From JAEVLT01 sp044598425 (GTDB lineage: Bacteria > Bacillota > Bacilli > Bacillales > Cytobacillaceae), in the NCBI GenBank assembly GCA_044598425.1, contig CP172536.1:1116001-1180000 (forward strand): 64,000 bases of DNA, given 5' to 3'. Below, in pieces: positions 1 through 8,186 of this stretch. Every line of letters starts with the position of its first letter. Within the stretch, counting starts at the first letter, position 1. The notes below the pieces were generated by a model, which had not been told where the DNA came from, searched no databases, and was given only the letters and a program-made list of their open reading frames with translations. The position numbers and the translations under genes were made by a program.

Positions 1-2
1 AC

Positions 3-368
3 CATACACAAAATCGCCAGAAATGGCGTTGCCCACTTGCTTGTGGTGCGAAAAACACGTGCAAAACGCCTTGTTCAACTGCCAAGTATGGACGAACTTA
101 CCATACGCATAGCAAAGATAATTTGCGCTTGTTTCCCAAAACTTCAAGGGAGACAGATAAGTGGAAATGTATTTACAAACGACGTACTTCCGTTGAACGC
201 TCCAACAAACGTGAAAAGATTGATTATCACTTAGAAGCTGGGAACCATCGGTCAACCATGATGTGGTACGTCCGTATTTTTGGAATCATGATGTGCCAGC
301 ACATAGACGCTTGGTATACCCACCAAAAAGATGATCTAGTGTCTCTTAAAAGCCTGTTTTCCCTTTAG
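3..368 (+). mobile_element. 3' end of an IS4-type transposase gene, cut by the window edge
   Basis: The frame is open from the left edge to a TAG at 366-368 (121 residues visible). It carries a cysteine-rich stretch (CPLACGAKNTCKTPC) and then YKRRTSVERSNKREK, which fits Y-x2-R-x3-E-x6-K exactly. That is the YREK signature around the last catalytic Glu of IS4-superfamily DDE transposases. The segment MMCQHIDAW near the C-terminus also recurs in Bacillaceae transposases I know. The N-terminal part with the two catalytic Asp residues would lie left of the window, so intactness cannot be judged. I did not find a clear terminal inverted repeat downstream, so it may be a remnant. Confidence 0.75.
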
Positions 369-882
369 TAGCCTGATATGTTTAAGGCTCTATTCTAAGA
401 GATGGTTGCTTTTAAATAGGTTCTTTGAACGAAAATTGTTTAAGGTTGAATGGAGCGGAAGTGCGAGACTCCTGCGGGAGCAGCGGGACAGGTGAGACCC
501 CACAGGCGTTAACGCCGAGGAGGCTCACCGCCCGCCCCGCGGAAAGCGAGCATCTGGAGCGGAATTCAACCACACCGCACACTTGGTAAAGAGCAACAAA
601 GTTTACAAAAACAATCTTTTTTAAAAATGAATATGTGACGCTTCTTTGACATGCCCTTTTTTGAAAATGTCTTGAAAACGAAGATCCACTTCTTCAATTA
701 TGCTCAATTCCCAGTTATTTTTTGGAAAACGCGCCGATTTCACCCTAGAAACTCCGAGAGTCTATTTCATATTATTAGGGAAGAACTCCATTTTTATAAA
801 AGAAAAAACTGGCATGGATAATCTTGCTGTTTTAAAAGAAAATAGTAAAGCAACACTTATGAATTTAGGAGGCTAGATAAGA
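369..882. other. Gene-free stretch after the transposase
   Basis: This interval holds the GC-rich dispersed repeat at about 443-572. The rest is AT-rich with no convincing coding frame. A short open stretch near 813 ends quickly in TAG and lacks support. The region probably contains the promoter of the small gene at 883, but I could not pick out convincing -35/-10 boxes. Confidence 0.5.
443..572. repeat. GC-rich dispersed Bacillus intergenic repeat
   Basis: A GC-rich block stands out in AT-rich surroundings. It runs from about ATGGAGCGGAAGTGCGAGAC to TCTGGAGCGGAATTCAACC and has short internal inverted repeats (GGCGTTAACGCC, and the gagcgg ends). I know closely similar blocks scattered through many Bacillus genomes between genes, often near transposase remnants. 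A decayed relative lies at about 17155-17210. Function unknown. Confidence 0.7.
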
Positions 883-1044
883 ATGGCTAAGCGAAAAGCT
901 GAATTCAATGCAGTTGAAAAGTATTCGAAGACCCCTCATAAAAATAATCATGAGAATGAATTTTCAGCCGAATTTGCTGGCGGGGAAGAAGCGATCAAAG
1001 GAGCTAACCGAAACTCAAAATTAGGGAAAAAGGGAAGATCGTAA
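883..1044 (+). CDS. Small hydrophilic protein, 53 aa, EF-motif type A
   Basis: ATG at 883 is preceded by a strong ribosome binding site (AGGAGG at about 868-873). The product starts MAKRKAEFNAVEKYSK and contains NEFSAEFAGGEEA before a basic tail KLGKKGRS. It is small, charged and lacks hydrophobic segments, like small acid-soluble spore proteins. The E-F-S-x-E-F motif recalls the EFASE segment of gamma-type SASPs, but I cannot assign it to a named Ssp family. Its stop codon is immediately followed by the ATG of the next gene, so the two are surely cotranscribed. The same motif recurs in the products at 1045 and 40543. Confidence 0.65.
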   Translation: MAKRKAEFNAVEKYSKTPHKNNHENEFSAEFAGGEEAIKGANRNSKLGKKGRS

Positions 1045-1188
1045 ATGAAAGAAAAAGAAAAAGCCGAAAATGTGCGCGAAGAATTCAGCGTTGAATTCGG
1101 CGATGGTAACGGCACCAAGTTATTGGATCTTCCATTAATGGGAAAAAACAATTCAAAAAAAGCTAAAAAGAAAGATAAGCCGGTTTGA
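1045..1188 (+). CDS. Small hydrophilic protein, 47 aa, EF-motif type B
   Basis: ATG at 1045 directly abuts the TAA of the previous gene (zero spacing). The ribosome binding site would be the GGGAAGATCG-like purine stretch inside the upstream gene. The product begins MKEKEKAENVREEFSVEFGDG and ends in a lysine-rich tail (KKAKKKDKPV). EFSVEFGDG parallels EFSAEFAGG of its neighbour, which suggests duplication or shared function. The TGA lies inside the hairpin of a bidirectional terminator. A role in the spore is a guess from size, charge and motif only. Confidence 0.6.
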   Translation: MKEKEKAENVREEFSVEFGDGNGTKLLDLPLMGKNNSKKAKKKDKPV

Positions 1189-1203
1189 TGCCGGCTTATC
1201 TTT
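1171..1203. terminator. Bidirectional terminator between the small gene pair and the radical SAM gene
   Basis: Thirteen-base arms AAAGATAAGCCGG and CCGGCTTATCTTT flank a short loop that contains the stop codon of the 47-aa gene. A-rich and T-rich flanks let it serve both converging genes. Confidence 0.8.
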
Positions 1204-2947
1204 AGACGATCCGAAACGGGAATATCTCCGTGTTTTCGTTTGCAGGATCAAAATATGCGAGCATGGCGGAAGGTGTCTTTTCAATTCCGCCTGTCTTCAA
1301 GTACAGAGTAAGGTCAAACGAAAGTTCTTCAAGCATCGTGTGTTTGTATAAATTTTTCTCATCTAGGTCAAGGTCTGCGAACGCCTCGCCTAAAAGCATC
1401 GGATTATTAACTATTTGACTGTATAATTCGTTTCTCCGCTTTTTCTCGAAATTGCCTTCCCACCAAGGTTTTCGCGGTTTGTATTTATGGTTTTTTAAGT
1501 AGTCATATTTCATCAAGCCTGCAATCACGTCGAAATCCGGAACGTCCTTTGATTTTAAAAACAAAAGGAGCCGGCGAAATAAGTCTTCCAGTTGATGGCC
1601 AATTCGCGCCCAGCCTTCATTGTCCCAAAACGAGCCAAACTCTTGGAAAAAGTCGAAAGGTGAAGGAAACACCTTTGATACTAAAAATTCAATCGTCTGA
1701 TCCATGCGATGATCGTTCCAATATTTCTCCAACACATCTTCCACTTGTTTGATTTTTATTATGTCATGAAATGGAAGGACATTATTGCCTAATATTTCAT
1801 ATGGAGAATGATCCATAAACGTATAGCCGTGCTCGGATGCTCTTAGGCGGAGTCCGGTGCCCCGCAGCATTTTAAGAAAGCCAAGCTGCAATTCTTCCGG
1901 CCTCAATGCAAAAACATCATTAAATGTTTTGCGGAACGATTGGTAATCTTCTTCCGGCAGCCCGGCGATTAAATCTAGATGCTGGTCAATTTTTCCGCCT
2001 TCTTTCACCATCGTGACTGTTCTTGTCAGCTTTGCAAAATTTTGCTTGCGATGAACGAGTTCGTTTGTATAGTCATTCGTCGATTGAACGCCAATTTCAA
2101 AGCGGAAAAGCCCTTTTGGAGCGTTGCTGTTAAGAAATTCGATCACCTCAGGGCGCATAATGTCGGCAGTAATTTCGAACTGAAAAACAGTGCCAGGCAT
2201 ATGCTCGTCAATTAAAAATTGGAACATTTCAAGCGCATAGCTGCGGCTGATATTGAATGTCCTGTCAACGAATTTAATGGTCTTGGCTCCGTTAGCCATT
2301 AAATAGCGAATATCTTCCTTCATTTTTTCCCGGTCAAAATAGCGGACCCCCACTTCGATGGAGGATAAGCAAAATTGGCAGCTGAAAGGGCAACCTCTGC
2401 TTGTTTCAATATAAGTAACCCGCTTGCCGAGATGAGGGAGATCCTCTGGAAAACGGAAAGGGGATGGCAGCTCCCGTAAATCAAGCTTATTCATTTGCGG
2501 TGTGAACAGTGCTTGGCCGTCTTGACGATAGGCAAGACCTGATACTTTTGCAAAGTTTCGGTCTGTCTCAATTTCGGCTAACAGCTGTTTAAACGTCTGT
2601 TCGCCCTCACCGATAACGATAAAGTCAATCTCAGGCACTTTTTCCATCCATTCAGCAGTGTCGTATGTTACTTCCGGACCCCCTAGGACGATTTGGATCT
2701 TAGAGTTGATTTTTTTTAGCATTTGAATGACTTTGATGGTTTCTTCGATGTTCCATATATAACAGCTAAAACCTATTACGACCGGGTTTTGCTTGTATAA
2801 GTCAGAGACAATATTTAAAATTGGATCTTTAATCGTAAATTCTTTTAACTGGATGTCAAATTCTGGAGCAGCATATGCTTTTAAATAACGAATAGCAAGA
2901 TTCGTGTGAATGTATTTTGCATTCAAAGTGGAACAAATAACCTTCAT
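1202..2947 (-). CDS. B12-binding domain radical SAM protein (DUF4080 type)
   Basis: A 581-residue protein. The N-terminal third is a cobalamin-binding-like Rossmann region (VVIGFSCYIWN, then IVLGGPEVTYD and EIDFIVIGEGE), without an obvious DxHxxG cobalt ligand. The radical SAM core follows at about residues 185-200 (ETSRGCPFSCQFCLSS: CxxxCxxC for the 4Fe-4S cluster). The C-terminal part matches what I know as the DUF4080 tail. The substrate is unknown; related proteins are annotated as magnesium-protoporphyrin cyclase-like, which should not be taken literally. It stands alone, converging on the small gene pair and transcribed away from lutP's terminator. Confidence 0.85.
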   Translation of the reverse strand: MKVICSTLNAKYIHTNLAIRYLKAYAAPEFDIQLKEFTIKDPILNIVSDLYKQNPVVIGFSCYIWNIEETIKVIQMLKKINSKIQIVLGGPEVTYDTAEWMEKVPEIDFIVIGEGEQTFKQLLAEIETDRNFAKVSGLAYRQDGQALFTPQMNKLDLRELPSPFRFPEDLPHLGKRVTYIETSRGCPFSCQFCLSSIEVGVRYFDREKMKEDIRYLMANGAKTIKFVDRTFNISRSYALEMFQFLIDEHMPGTVFQFEITADIMRPEVIEFLNSNAPKGLFRFEIGVQSTNDYTNELVHRKQNFAKLTRTVTMVKEGGKIDQHLDLIAGLPEEDYQSFRKTFNDVFALRPEELQLGFLKMLRGTGLRLRASEHGYTFMDHSPYEILGNNVLPFHDIIKIKQVEDVLEKYWNDHRMDQTIEFLVSKVFPSPFDFFQEFGSFWDNEGWARIGHQLEDLFRRLLLFLKSKDVPDFDVIAGLMKYDYLKNHKYKPRKPWWEGNFEKKRRNELYSQIVNNPMLLGEAFADLDLDEKNLYKHTMLEELSFDLTLYLKTGGIEKTPSAMLAYFDPANENTEIFPFRIV

Positions 2948-3013
2948 TTTGTAAGACTCAAACTCCTTTTATAGGAAATACAATAATTCATTATAGCTGA
3001 TTGTATGGTAAAA

Positions 3014-3046
3014 AAATAGCCCCCCGCCAATGGCAGGGGGCTGGAA
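3014..3046 (-). terminator. lutP terminator
   Basis: On the minus strand, arms AGCCCCCTGCC and GGCGGGGGGCT around ATT are followed by ATTTTTTTACC. The strong GC stem plus T-run lies just past the lutP stop. Confidence 0.8.
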
Positions 3047-3058
3047 CTCCGGTGATTT

Positions 3059-4750
3059 TTATGGAAGCATAAAGGCCAGTATATTGTTTTGCAAAAAGAC
3101 AAGAATTCCAATCAAGATGACTAGGAAAATACTATGTTTGACCGTGAAACGGAGCAGTTCCGATTCTCTGCCGACAAGTCCAACAGCTGCGGCTGCAACG
3201 GCGATGGATTGAGGGGAAATCATTTTTCCCGTTACCCCGCCCGATGAGTTTGCTGCAAGCGCCAGAACTGGATCCATTCCGATTGATGTGGCGGTTACCT
3301 TCTGCAGGTTTCCGAAAAGCACATTGGATGAAGTATCAGAACCAGTGATAAATACACCAAGCCATCCAAGGAACGGCGAGAAGAATGGGAATAAAATCGA
3401 ACCTGTTTTGGATAAGGCCATCCCAAGCGTTGTGCTCATGCCGGACACGTTAGTGACATAGGCGAAACCGACAACAGAAGCAATCGTGATAACCGGAAAC
3501 TTTAATTCGCTTAACGTTTCACCAAATGTCGCAATCCAATTTTTCCAAGAAATGCTAACGATGTATTTTGTAATCAGGGCTGAAATCAAGATGGCTGTTC
3601 CAGCTGCAGCGAGGAGCTCCAGCTTATACACAGCGGGCACGGGCTGTCCTGCGCCATTTGCTACTTGATTGTTCAAGAACGGTACAGCAGGAGCGAAGGT
3701 TAAAGCATGGCCAATGGAGTTAACCGCTTTCAAAATAATGTTTGTTCCTTCGTAATGGCCTGTTAAAGCCAATTTAATCGTTGGAATACCCCATAAAGAA
3801 ATAAGTCCGGTCAAGATCAAGAAAGGTGACCATGCTTTAAATACTTGACCTTTCGTATAGGATTCATGGCGATTGCTCGAACTTTCGGCAGCTACGGTAG
3901 CTGCAAGTTCCTGTTCAGCTTTAAAGTGAAAAATATTTTTTGGCTTCCAAAATTTCAAGAATATAGCAAGAGAAAATAAGGAAACAAGCGATGATAGAAT
4001 GTCTGGTAGTTCTGGTCCTAAGAAGTTGGATGATAAAAATTGTGTAACGGCAAATGTAACACCTGAAACAATAATGGCGGGCATGACTTCCATTGTCTTT
4101 TTAAAACCAGCCATAATAAAGACTAGATAGAATGGTATAAAAACGGATAAAAGCGGCAGCTGACGCCCGATGACTTTGGAAATTTCCGTCGCTGCAATAC
4201 CGGTTGGTCCTTCCATTGCGATAACAGGAGTTCCGATTGCTCCAAACGCAACGGGCGCGGTGTTGGCGATCAGGCAAAGACCGGCCGCGTAGAGAGGGTT
4301 AAATCCCAAACCAACTAATAATGCTGCAGAAATGGCAACTGGTGCGCCGAAACCAGCGGCACCCTCCAAAAAGGCGCCAAACGAGAATGCTACTAATAAT
4401 GCTTGCAGCCTGCGGTCTTCCGTAATCGTTAAAACAGAATGACGAATGACATCGAATTGCCCAGTTTTAACGGTCAGTTTGTACAAAAACACAGAGGCGA
4501 TAATGATCCAGCCGATGGGAAGGATTCCGTATAAAGCCCCTTGAGTGGCTGACATTACAGCAATTCCAGCCGGCACTTTATATGCCAAAACCGCAATTAC
4601 CATGGCAATGAAAAGAGTCGAAAGTCCGGCGATATGTCCTTTCATCCGCTTAATTGCTAAAGCCCAGAAAAAATAAACAGTCGGAATAAGTGCAATGATT
4701 GCAGAAAAAGCGAGATTTCCGCCCACTGCGGTGAAGTTTGCTGAAAACAC
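3059..4750 (-). CDS. lutP: L-lactate permease LutP
   Basis: An integral membrane protein of the lactate permease (LctP) family with about 12-14 hydrophobic segments. Conserved stretches include FGAFLEGAAGFGAPVAISAALLVG, split here over about residues 120-145, and the C-terminal GSDTSSNVLFGNLQ and NSSGGVTGKMISPQS. I prefer a GTG start at 4750. It follows a GGGGG ribosome binding site, puts GNLAFSA near the N-terminus as in the family, and gives 563 residues, the length I remember for B. subtilis LutP. A TTG at 4786 would add 12 residues. It is transcribed divergently from lutR and lutABC, with an operator-like palindrome and a cre-like site upstream. It supplies lactate to LutABC. Confidence 0.93.
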   Translation of the reverse strand: MFSANFTAVGGNLAFSAIIALIPTVYFFWALAIKRMKGHIAGLSTLFIAMVIAVLAYKVPAGIAVMSATQGALYGILPIGWIIIASVFLYKLTVKTGQFDVIRHSVLTITEDRRLQALLVAFSFGAFLEGAAGFGAPVAISAALLVGLGFNPLYAAGLCLIANTAPVAFGAIGTPVIAMEGPTGIAATEISKVIGRQLPLLSVFIPFYLVFIMAGFKKTMEVMPAIIVSGVTFAVTQFLSSNFLGPELPDILSSLVSLFSLAIFLKFWKPKNIFHFKAEQELAATVAAESSSNRHESYTKGQVFKAWSPFLILTGLISLWGIPTIKLALTGHYEGTNIILKAVNSIGHALTFAPAVPFLNNQVANGAGQPVPAVYKLELLAAAGTAILISALITKYIVSISWKNWIATFGETLSELKFPVITIASVVGFAYVTNVSGMSTTLGMALSKTGSILFPFFSPFLGWLGVFITGSDTSSNVLFGNLQKVTATSIGMDPVLALAANSSGGVTGKMISPQSIAVAAAAVGLVGRESELLRFTVKHSIFLVILIGILVFLQNNILAFMLP

Positions 4751-4804
4751 AACGAATACCCCCTTAGTTTTTAATTTTTCTTTCAATGCATCCTTTCTCC
4801 CAAA

Positions 4805-4818
4805 AGTAACCGCTTACA
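4805..4818 (-). promoter_or_regulatory. cre-like CcpA site upstream of lutP
   Basis: On the minus strand the sequence is TGTAAGCGGTTACT, close to the catabolite-responsive element consensus TGWAANCGNTNWCA. It lies between the LutR-type palindrome and the lutP start, a position compatible with roadblock repression. Confidence 0.55.
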
Positions 4819-4830
4819 AACTTGTGTATA

Positions 4831-4843
4831 GTCATCTGATGAC
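4831..4843. promoter_or_regulatory. LutR-type operator palindrome at lutP
   Basis: GTCATCTGATGAC, a perfect 6-1-6 palindrome, lies between divergent lutP and lutR. The identical 13 bases recur at 5898-5910 in front of lutA. The pairing with an adjacent GntR/FadR-type regulator gene makes LutR the likely ligand; binding is inferred. Confidence 0.7.
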
Positions 4844-4933
4844 TAGATGATTTGTACGCTGATAGTGAGATTATATGAGTGAATTAAAAAAATTACAAGA
4901 GTTTTTTGATTATTTGGAATTGAAATTTATTCT

Positions 4934-4961
4934 TTGCAGCGGCACATTTTCTATATATGAT
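4934..4961 (+). promoter_or_regulatory. Possible lutR promoter
   Basis: TTGCAG (4934-4939), 16 bases, TATGAT (4956-4961), about 70 bases upstream of the lutR start. A reasonable but imperfect sigma-A pattern. Confidence 0.35.
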
Positions 4962-5033
4962 TAATATTACAGCAATCTTTTTTTTAGAATTTTGCCAAAA
5001 AGAAATGTTTAAAGACTAGGGGCTGGAAAAACG

Positions 5034-5765
5034 ATGTATAAAAAAATAAAGCCGAAAAAAATTTACGAGGAAGTAACAGAAGCTATTTATGAAATGATTC
5101 GAACAGGAAAATTAAAGCCTGGACAAAAATTGGATTCGGTTCAGCAGATGGCAGAAAATTTTCAAGTTGGACGTTCAGCAATTAGAGAAGCGCTAACATC
5201 GTTAAGAGCAATGGGACTTGTGGAAATGCGGCAAGGGGAAGGCACGTACATTAAAGAATTTACAACAGAGCGAATTACTTTTCCGTTATCTACAGCCATT
5301 TTGATGAATAAAGAAGATATTGCCCACCTATTGGAAGTACGCAAAATCATTGAAGTCGGAACTGTATCTGTATCAGCCAAAAAAAGAACAGAAGATCAGT
5401 TGAATGAAATGGAAGAAGCGCTGAAAGATATGAAACGGGCGCATGGCAATCAGGAGCTTGGAGAGGAAGCCGATTTGAAGTTCCATTTGGCGATCGCGAA
5501 AGGTTCACAAAATACACTACTTATAAACCTGTTAAACCAGGTGTCTGAAATGATGGCGGTTACGATGAAGGAAACGCGCAGAGTATGGCTTTATTCTAAC
5601 GAAATTACGATGGAACAATTGTATGATGAGCATGATTTGATTTTTCAAGCGATCCGCAATCAGGATGAAGCGAAGGCGAGCCGTTTTATGATGGTTCATC
5701 TTGATAATGTAGAAGCCATTCTACAAAAATATTACGAGCAATCGAACATAGGTAAACAGAGGTAA
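5034..5765 (+). CDS. lutR: GntR/FadR-family regulator LutR
   Basis: A 243-residue transcription factor. The N-terminal winged helix-turn-helix is typical of GntR (ADSV-like LDSVQQMAENFQVGRSAIREALTSLRAMGLVEMRQGEGTYI over residues 34-75). It is followed by the all-helical FCD ligand domain (LEVRKIIE, then DLKFHLAIAKGSQN with the metal-binding-type His, and HDLIFQAI). It lies between lutP and lutABC, and its likely binding sites are the two identical GTCATCTGATGAC palindromes. From B. subtilis knowledge, LutR represses lactate utilisation and is relieved by lactate. Confidence 0.92.
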   Translation: MYKKIKPKKIYEEVTEAIYEMIRTGKLKPGQKLDSVQQMAENFQVGRSAIREALTSLRAMGLVEMRQGEGTYIKEFTTERITFPLSTAILMNKEDIAHLLEVRKIIEVGTVSVSAKKRTEDQLNEMEEALKDMKRAHGNQELGEEADLKFHLAIAKGSQNTLLINLLNQVSEMMAVTMKETRRVWLYSNEITMEQLYDEHDLIFQAIRNQDEAKASRFMMVHLDNVEAILQKYYEQSNIGKQR

Positions 5766-5821
5766 TAGACTGATAAGATCTTTGGCGGCATTCTTATTAA
5801 AAACAAATTATGAAAAAAAGA

Positions 5822-5850
5822 TTGAAAACCCTTTCAATCAGTAGGATAAT
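5822..5850 (+). promoter_or_regulatory. lutA promoter
   Basis: TTGAAA (5822-5827), 17 bases, GATAAT (5845-5850), a good sigma-A promoter ending about 100 bases before lutA. The expected start is near 5857, at the base of the hairpin 5857-5891. It lies after lutR, so lutABC has its own promoter. Confidence 0.6.
5823..5836 (+). promoter_or_regulatory. cre-like CcpA site overlapping the lutA -35 box
   Basis: TGAAAACCCTTTCA matches the cre pattern except that the central CG is CC. It overlaps the -35 box of the lutA promoter, so glucose repression of lactate use is a reasonable inference. Confidence 0.5.
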
Positions 5851-5856
5851 GAACAA

Positions 5857-5891
5857 AAAGAGTAGTGAAACAAAGAATATAACTACTCTTT
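5857..5891 (+). terminator. Hairpin between lutR and lutA (lutR terminator or lutA leader stem)
   Basis: Ten-base arms AAAGAGTAGT and ACTACTCTTT enclose a 15-base loop and are followed by a weak TATTTC. It can terminate lutR, yet it also begins where lutA transcription should start. It may stabilise or attenuate the lutABC message. Confidence 0.55.
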
Positions 5892-5897
5892 ATTTCA

Positions 5898-5910
5898 GTC
5901 ATCTGATGAC
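5898..5910. promoter_or_regulatory. LutR-type operator palindrome at lutABC
   Basis: GTCATCTGATGAC, identical to 4831-4843. It lies downstream of the predicted lutA promoter, 41 bases before the lutA start, a position suited to blocking elongation or initiation. Confidence 0.7.
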
Positions 5911-5951
5911 CGGTTGACTAGAAAAACTGAGATTAATGGAGATGGAGAAAG

Positions 5952-6671
5952 ATGAAAGTAACCCTTTTTGCGACTTGTTTGGTCGATATGTTTCAAGGCA
6001 ATGTTGGTAAAGCAACAGTGGAGTTACTTGAACACCTTGGCTGTGAAATTGAATTCCCGGAATCACAAGTATGCTGCGGGCAGCCAGCGTACAACAGCGG
6101 ATATGTGAATGAAGCCAAAGAGGCGATGAAACGAATGATCGATACATTTGTGGCTGCTGAATATGTCGTTTCCCCATCTGGGTCATGCGCCTATATGTTC
6201 CATGAGTATCAGGAAGTCTTTAAAGGTGATCCCATTTGGGAACCAAAAGCGAAAAAATTAGCAGCTAAAACATACGAACTAACCCAGTTTATCGTGGATG
6301 TCTTAAAGGTAGAAGATGTCGGCGCCGTGTTTGAAGGGCGTGTTACATACCATACTTCGTGCCATATGACGCGGCTTCTCGGAGTAAAAAAAGCGCCGAT
6401 GATCCTTTTAAAAAATGTAAAGGGACTTGAGTTTTCCGAATTGCCGGGAAAAGAGCAATGCTGCGGTTTTGGCGGAACCTTTTCGGTTAAAATGGCGCAA
6501 ATTTCCGAGCAAATGGTGGATGAAAAAGTGCTTCATATCGAAGAAACCGGTGCGGAATACCTCATTGGAGCCGATGCGGGCTGTTTGATGAATATTGGCG
6601 GCCGAATCGAACGAAAAGGCAAGCCGATTAAGGTCATGCATATTGCGGAAGTACTGAACAGCAGACCGTAA
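5952..6671 (+). CDS. lutA: L-lactate oxidation protein LutA
   Basis: A 239-residue CCG-domain protein. Two CCG signatures are visible: CCGQPAYNSG at residues 41-50 and CCGFGGTFS at about 171-179, both preceded by lone cysteines (TCLVDMF, SCHMTR). They ligate an iron-sulfur cluster of the heterodisulfide-reductase/GlpC type. With LutB and LutC it forms the cytosolic iron-sulfur lactate oxidation complex that yields pyruvate. ATG at 5952 follows GGAGATGGAGAAAG. First gene of lutABC. Confidence 0.95.
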   Translation: MKVTLFATCLVDMFQGNVGKATVELLEHLGCEIEFPESQVCCGQPAYNSGYVNEAKEAMKRMIDTFVAAEYVVSPSGSCAYMFHEYQEVFKGDPIWEPKAKKLAAKTYELTQFIVDVLKVEDVGAVFEGRVTYHTSCHMTRLLGVKKAPMILLKNVKGLEFSELPGKEQCCGFGGTFSVKMAQISEQMVDEKVLHIEETGAEYLIGADAGCLMNIGGRIERKGKPIKVMHIAEVLNSRP

Positions 6672-6755
6672 GCTGCGGCTGTTCTTGCAACACTGTCGCA
6701 AAGGAATTCGTCAATGATATGAAGGCTCATGTAGAGAAAAGGAGGTTTTTTTCGG

Positions 6756-8186
6756 ATGGCGATGAAAATTAGCAATGACCCATTTAAAGACCGGGTGAAT
6801 AAAGGCATACATGATGATTTTATGCGGGGAGCAGTAGCTGGAGCGCAGGATGGAATGGGCATTAAGCGGCGCAATGCCGCTGACGAACTCGGCAATTGGG
6901 AAGAATGGCGAAACCATGGGGAAGAAATTCGTCAGCACGTTCTCAGTCATCTGGACTATTACTTGGAGCAATTAAGTGAAAACGTTGCTAAACGCGGTGG
7001 CCACGTGTTTTTTGCCCAGGCAAAAGAAGAAGCTAACGAATATATTCGAGGCGTTATCCAGAAGAAAAATGCAAAAAAAATTGTTAAGTCCAAGTCAATG
7101 GTGACGGAAGAAATCAGCTTAAATTCCGTTTTGGAAGAAGAGGGGTGCGAGGTAGTCGAAACGGACCTAGGTGAATACATCCTGCAAGTTGACGACCATG
7201 ATCCGCCTTCGCATATTGTTGTTCCGGCATTACATAAAAACAAAGAGCAAATCCGCGATGTCTTTGCTGAAAAACTTGGCTATGGAAAGACTTCAAAACC
7301 GGAGGAACTGGCATGGTTTGCCCGCGAAACACTAAGGAAAAAATACTTGACAGCTGATATTGGCATCACCGGCTGTAATTTTGCTGTGGCGGAAACCGGC
7401 TCATTTAGTCTAGTAACCAACGAAGGTAATGCGGATCTTGTCACCGCGCTGCCGAAAACGCAAATTACGGTAATGGGAATGGAAAGAATCGTTCCAACGT
7501 TTGAAGAAATGGAAGTGCTTGTCAGCTTGTTAACACGAAGTGCGGTAGGCCAGAAATTAACAAGCTATATCACCGTTTTAACGGGTCCTCGGGAAGAGCT
7601 GGACGCGGATGGACCGGAAGAATTCCATCTTGTCATTGTCGATAATGGCCGCTCAAGTATTTTGGGCGGGGAATTCCAGTCAGTACTGCAATGCATCCGC
7701 TGTGCAGCATGTATCAATGTCTGCCCTGTATACCGTCATGTCGGCGGGCATTCATACGGTTCGATCTATTCGGGACCAATCGGAGCTGTCTTGTCACCAC
7801 TGCTTGGCGGTTACAATGAATATAAAGAACTTCCTTATGCATCATCTCTTTGCGGTGCTTGTACTGAAGTCTGTCCTGTAAAGATTCCGCTTCACAATTT
7901 ACTGCTTAAACATCGTCAAATCATCGTTGAAAAAGAGGGGAAAGCGCCTATTTCGGAAAAATTAGCGATGAAGGCTTTTGGCTTAGGAGCGGCTTCACCG
8001 ATGCTGTATAAATTAGGTTCGAAAATCGCGCCAGCAGCGATGAACCCATTCAAAGACGGCGATAAAATTTCAAAAGGACCTGGGCCGCTCAAGGCGTGGA
8101 CAGAAATTCGCGATTTTCCAGCTCCAAATAAAGAACGATTTAGAGACTGGTTTAAAAATCGGGAAAAAGGAGAGAATAAGTCATGA
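6756..8186 (+). CDS. lutB: L-lactate oxidation iron-sulfur protein LutB
   Basis: A 476-residue protein with an N-terminal LUD domain (ADIGITGCNFAVAETGS, then TALPKTQITVMGMERIVPT). A dicluster ferredoxin-like segment follows at about residues 312-375 (CIRCAACINVCPVYRH and CGACTEVCPVKIP), binding two 4Fe-4S clusters. The C-terminal DUF3390-like helix region completes it. Length is normal for LutB. The ribosome binding site AAAGGAGG precedes the ATG at 6756. Its 3' end overlaps lutC by four bases (ATGA), indicating translational coupling. Confidence 0.95.
   Translation: MAMKISNDPFKDRVNKGIHDDFMRGAVAGAQDGMGIKRRNAADELGNWEEWRNHGEEIRQHVLSHLDYYLEQLSENVAKRGGHVFFAQAKEEANEYIRGVIQKKNAKKIVKSKSMVTEEISLNSVLEEEGCEVVETDLGEYILQVDDHDPPSHIVVPALHKNKEQIRDVFAEKLGYGKTSKPEELAWFARETLRKKYLTADIGITGCNFAVAETGSFSLVTNEGNADLVTALPKTQITVMGMERIVPTFEEMEVLVSLLTRSAVGQKLTSYITVLTGPREELDADGPEEFHLVIVDNGRSSILGGEFQSVLQCIRCAACINVCPVYRHVGGHSYGSIYSGPIGAVLSPLLGGYNEYKELPYASSLCGACTEVCPVKIPLHNLLLKHRQIIVEKEGKAPISEKLAMKAFGLGAASPMLYKLGSKIAPAAMNPFKDGDKISKGPGPLKAWTEIRDFPAPNKERFRDWFKNREKGENKS

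Noticed and set aside
948..1151. Minus-strand frame opposite the EF-motif small genes
   Set aside because: It lacks a ribosome binding site and runs through the two well-supported plus-strand small genes and toward their terminator.
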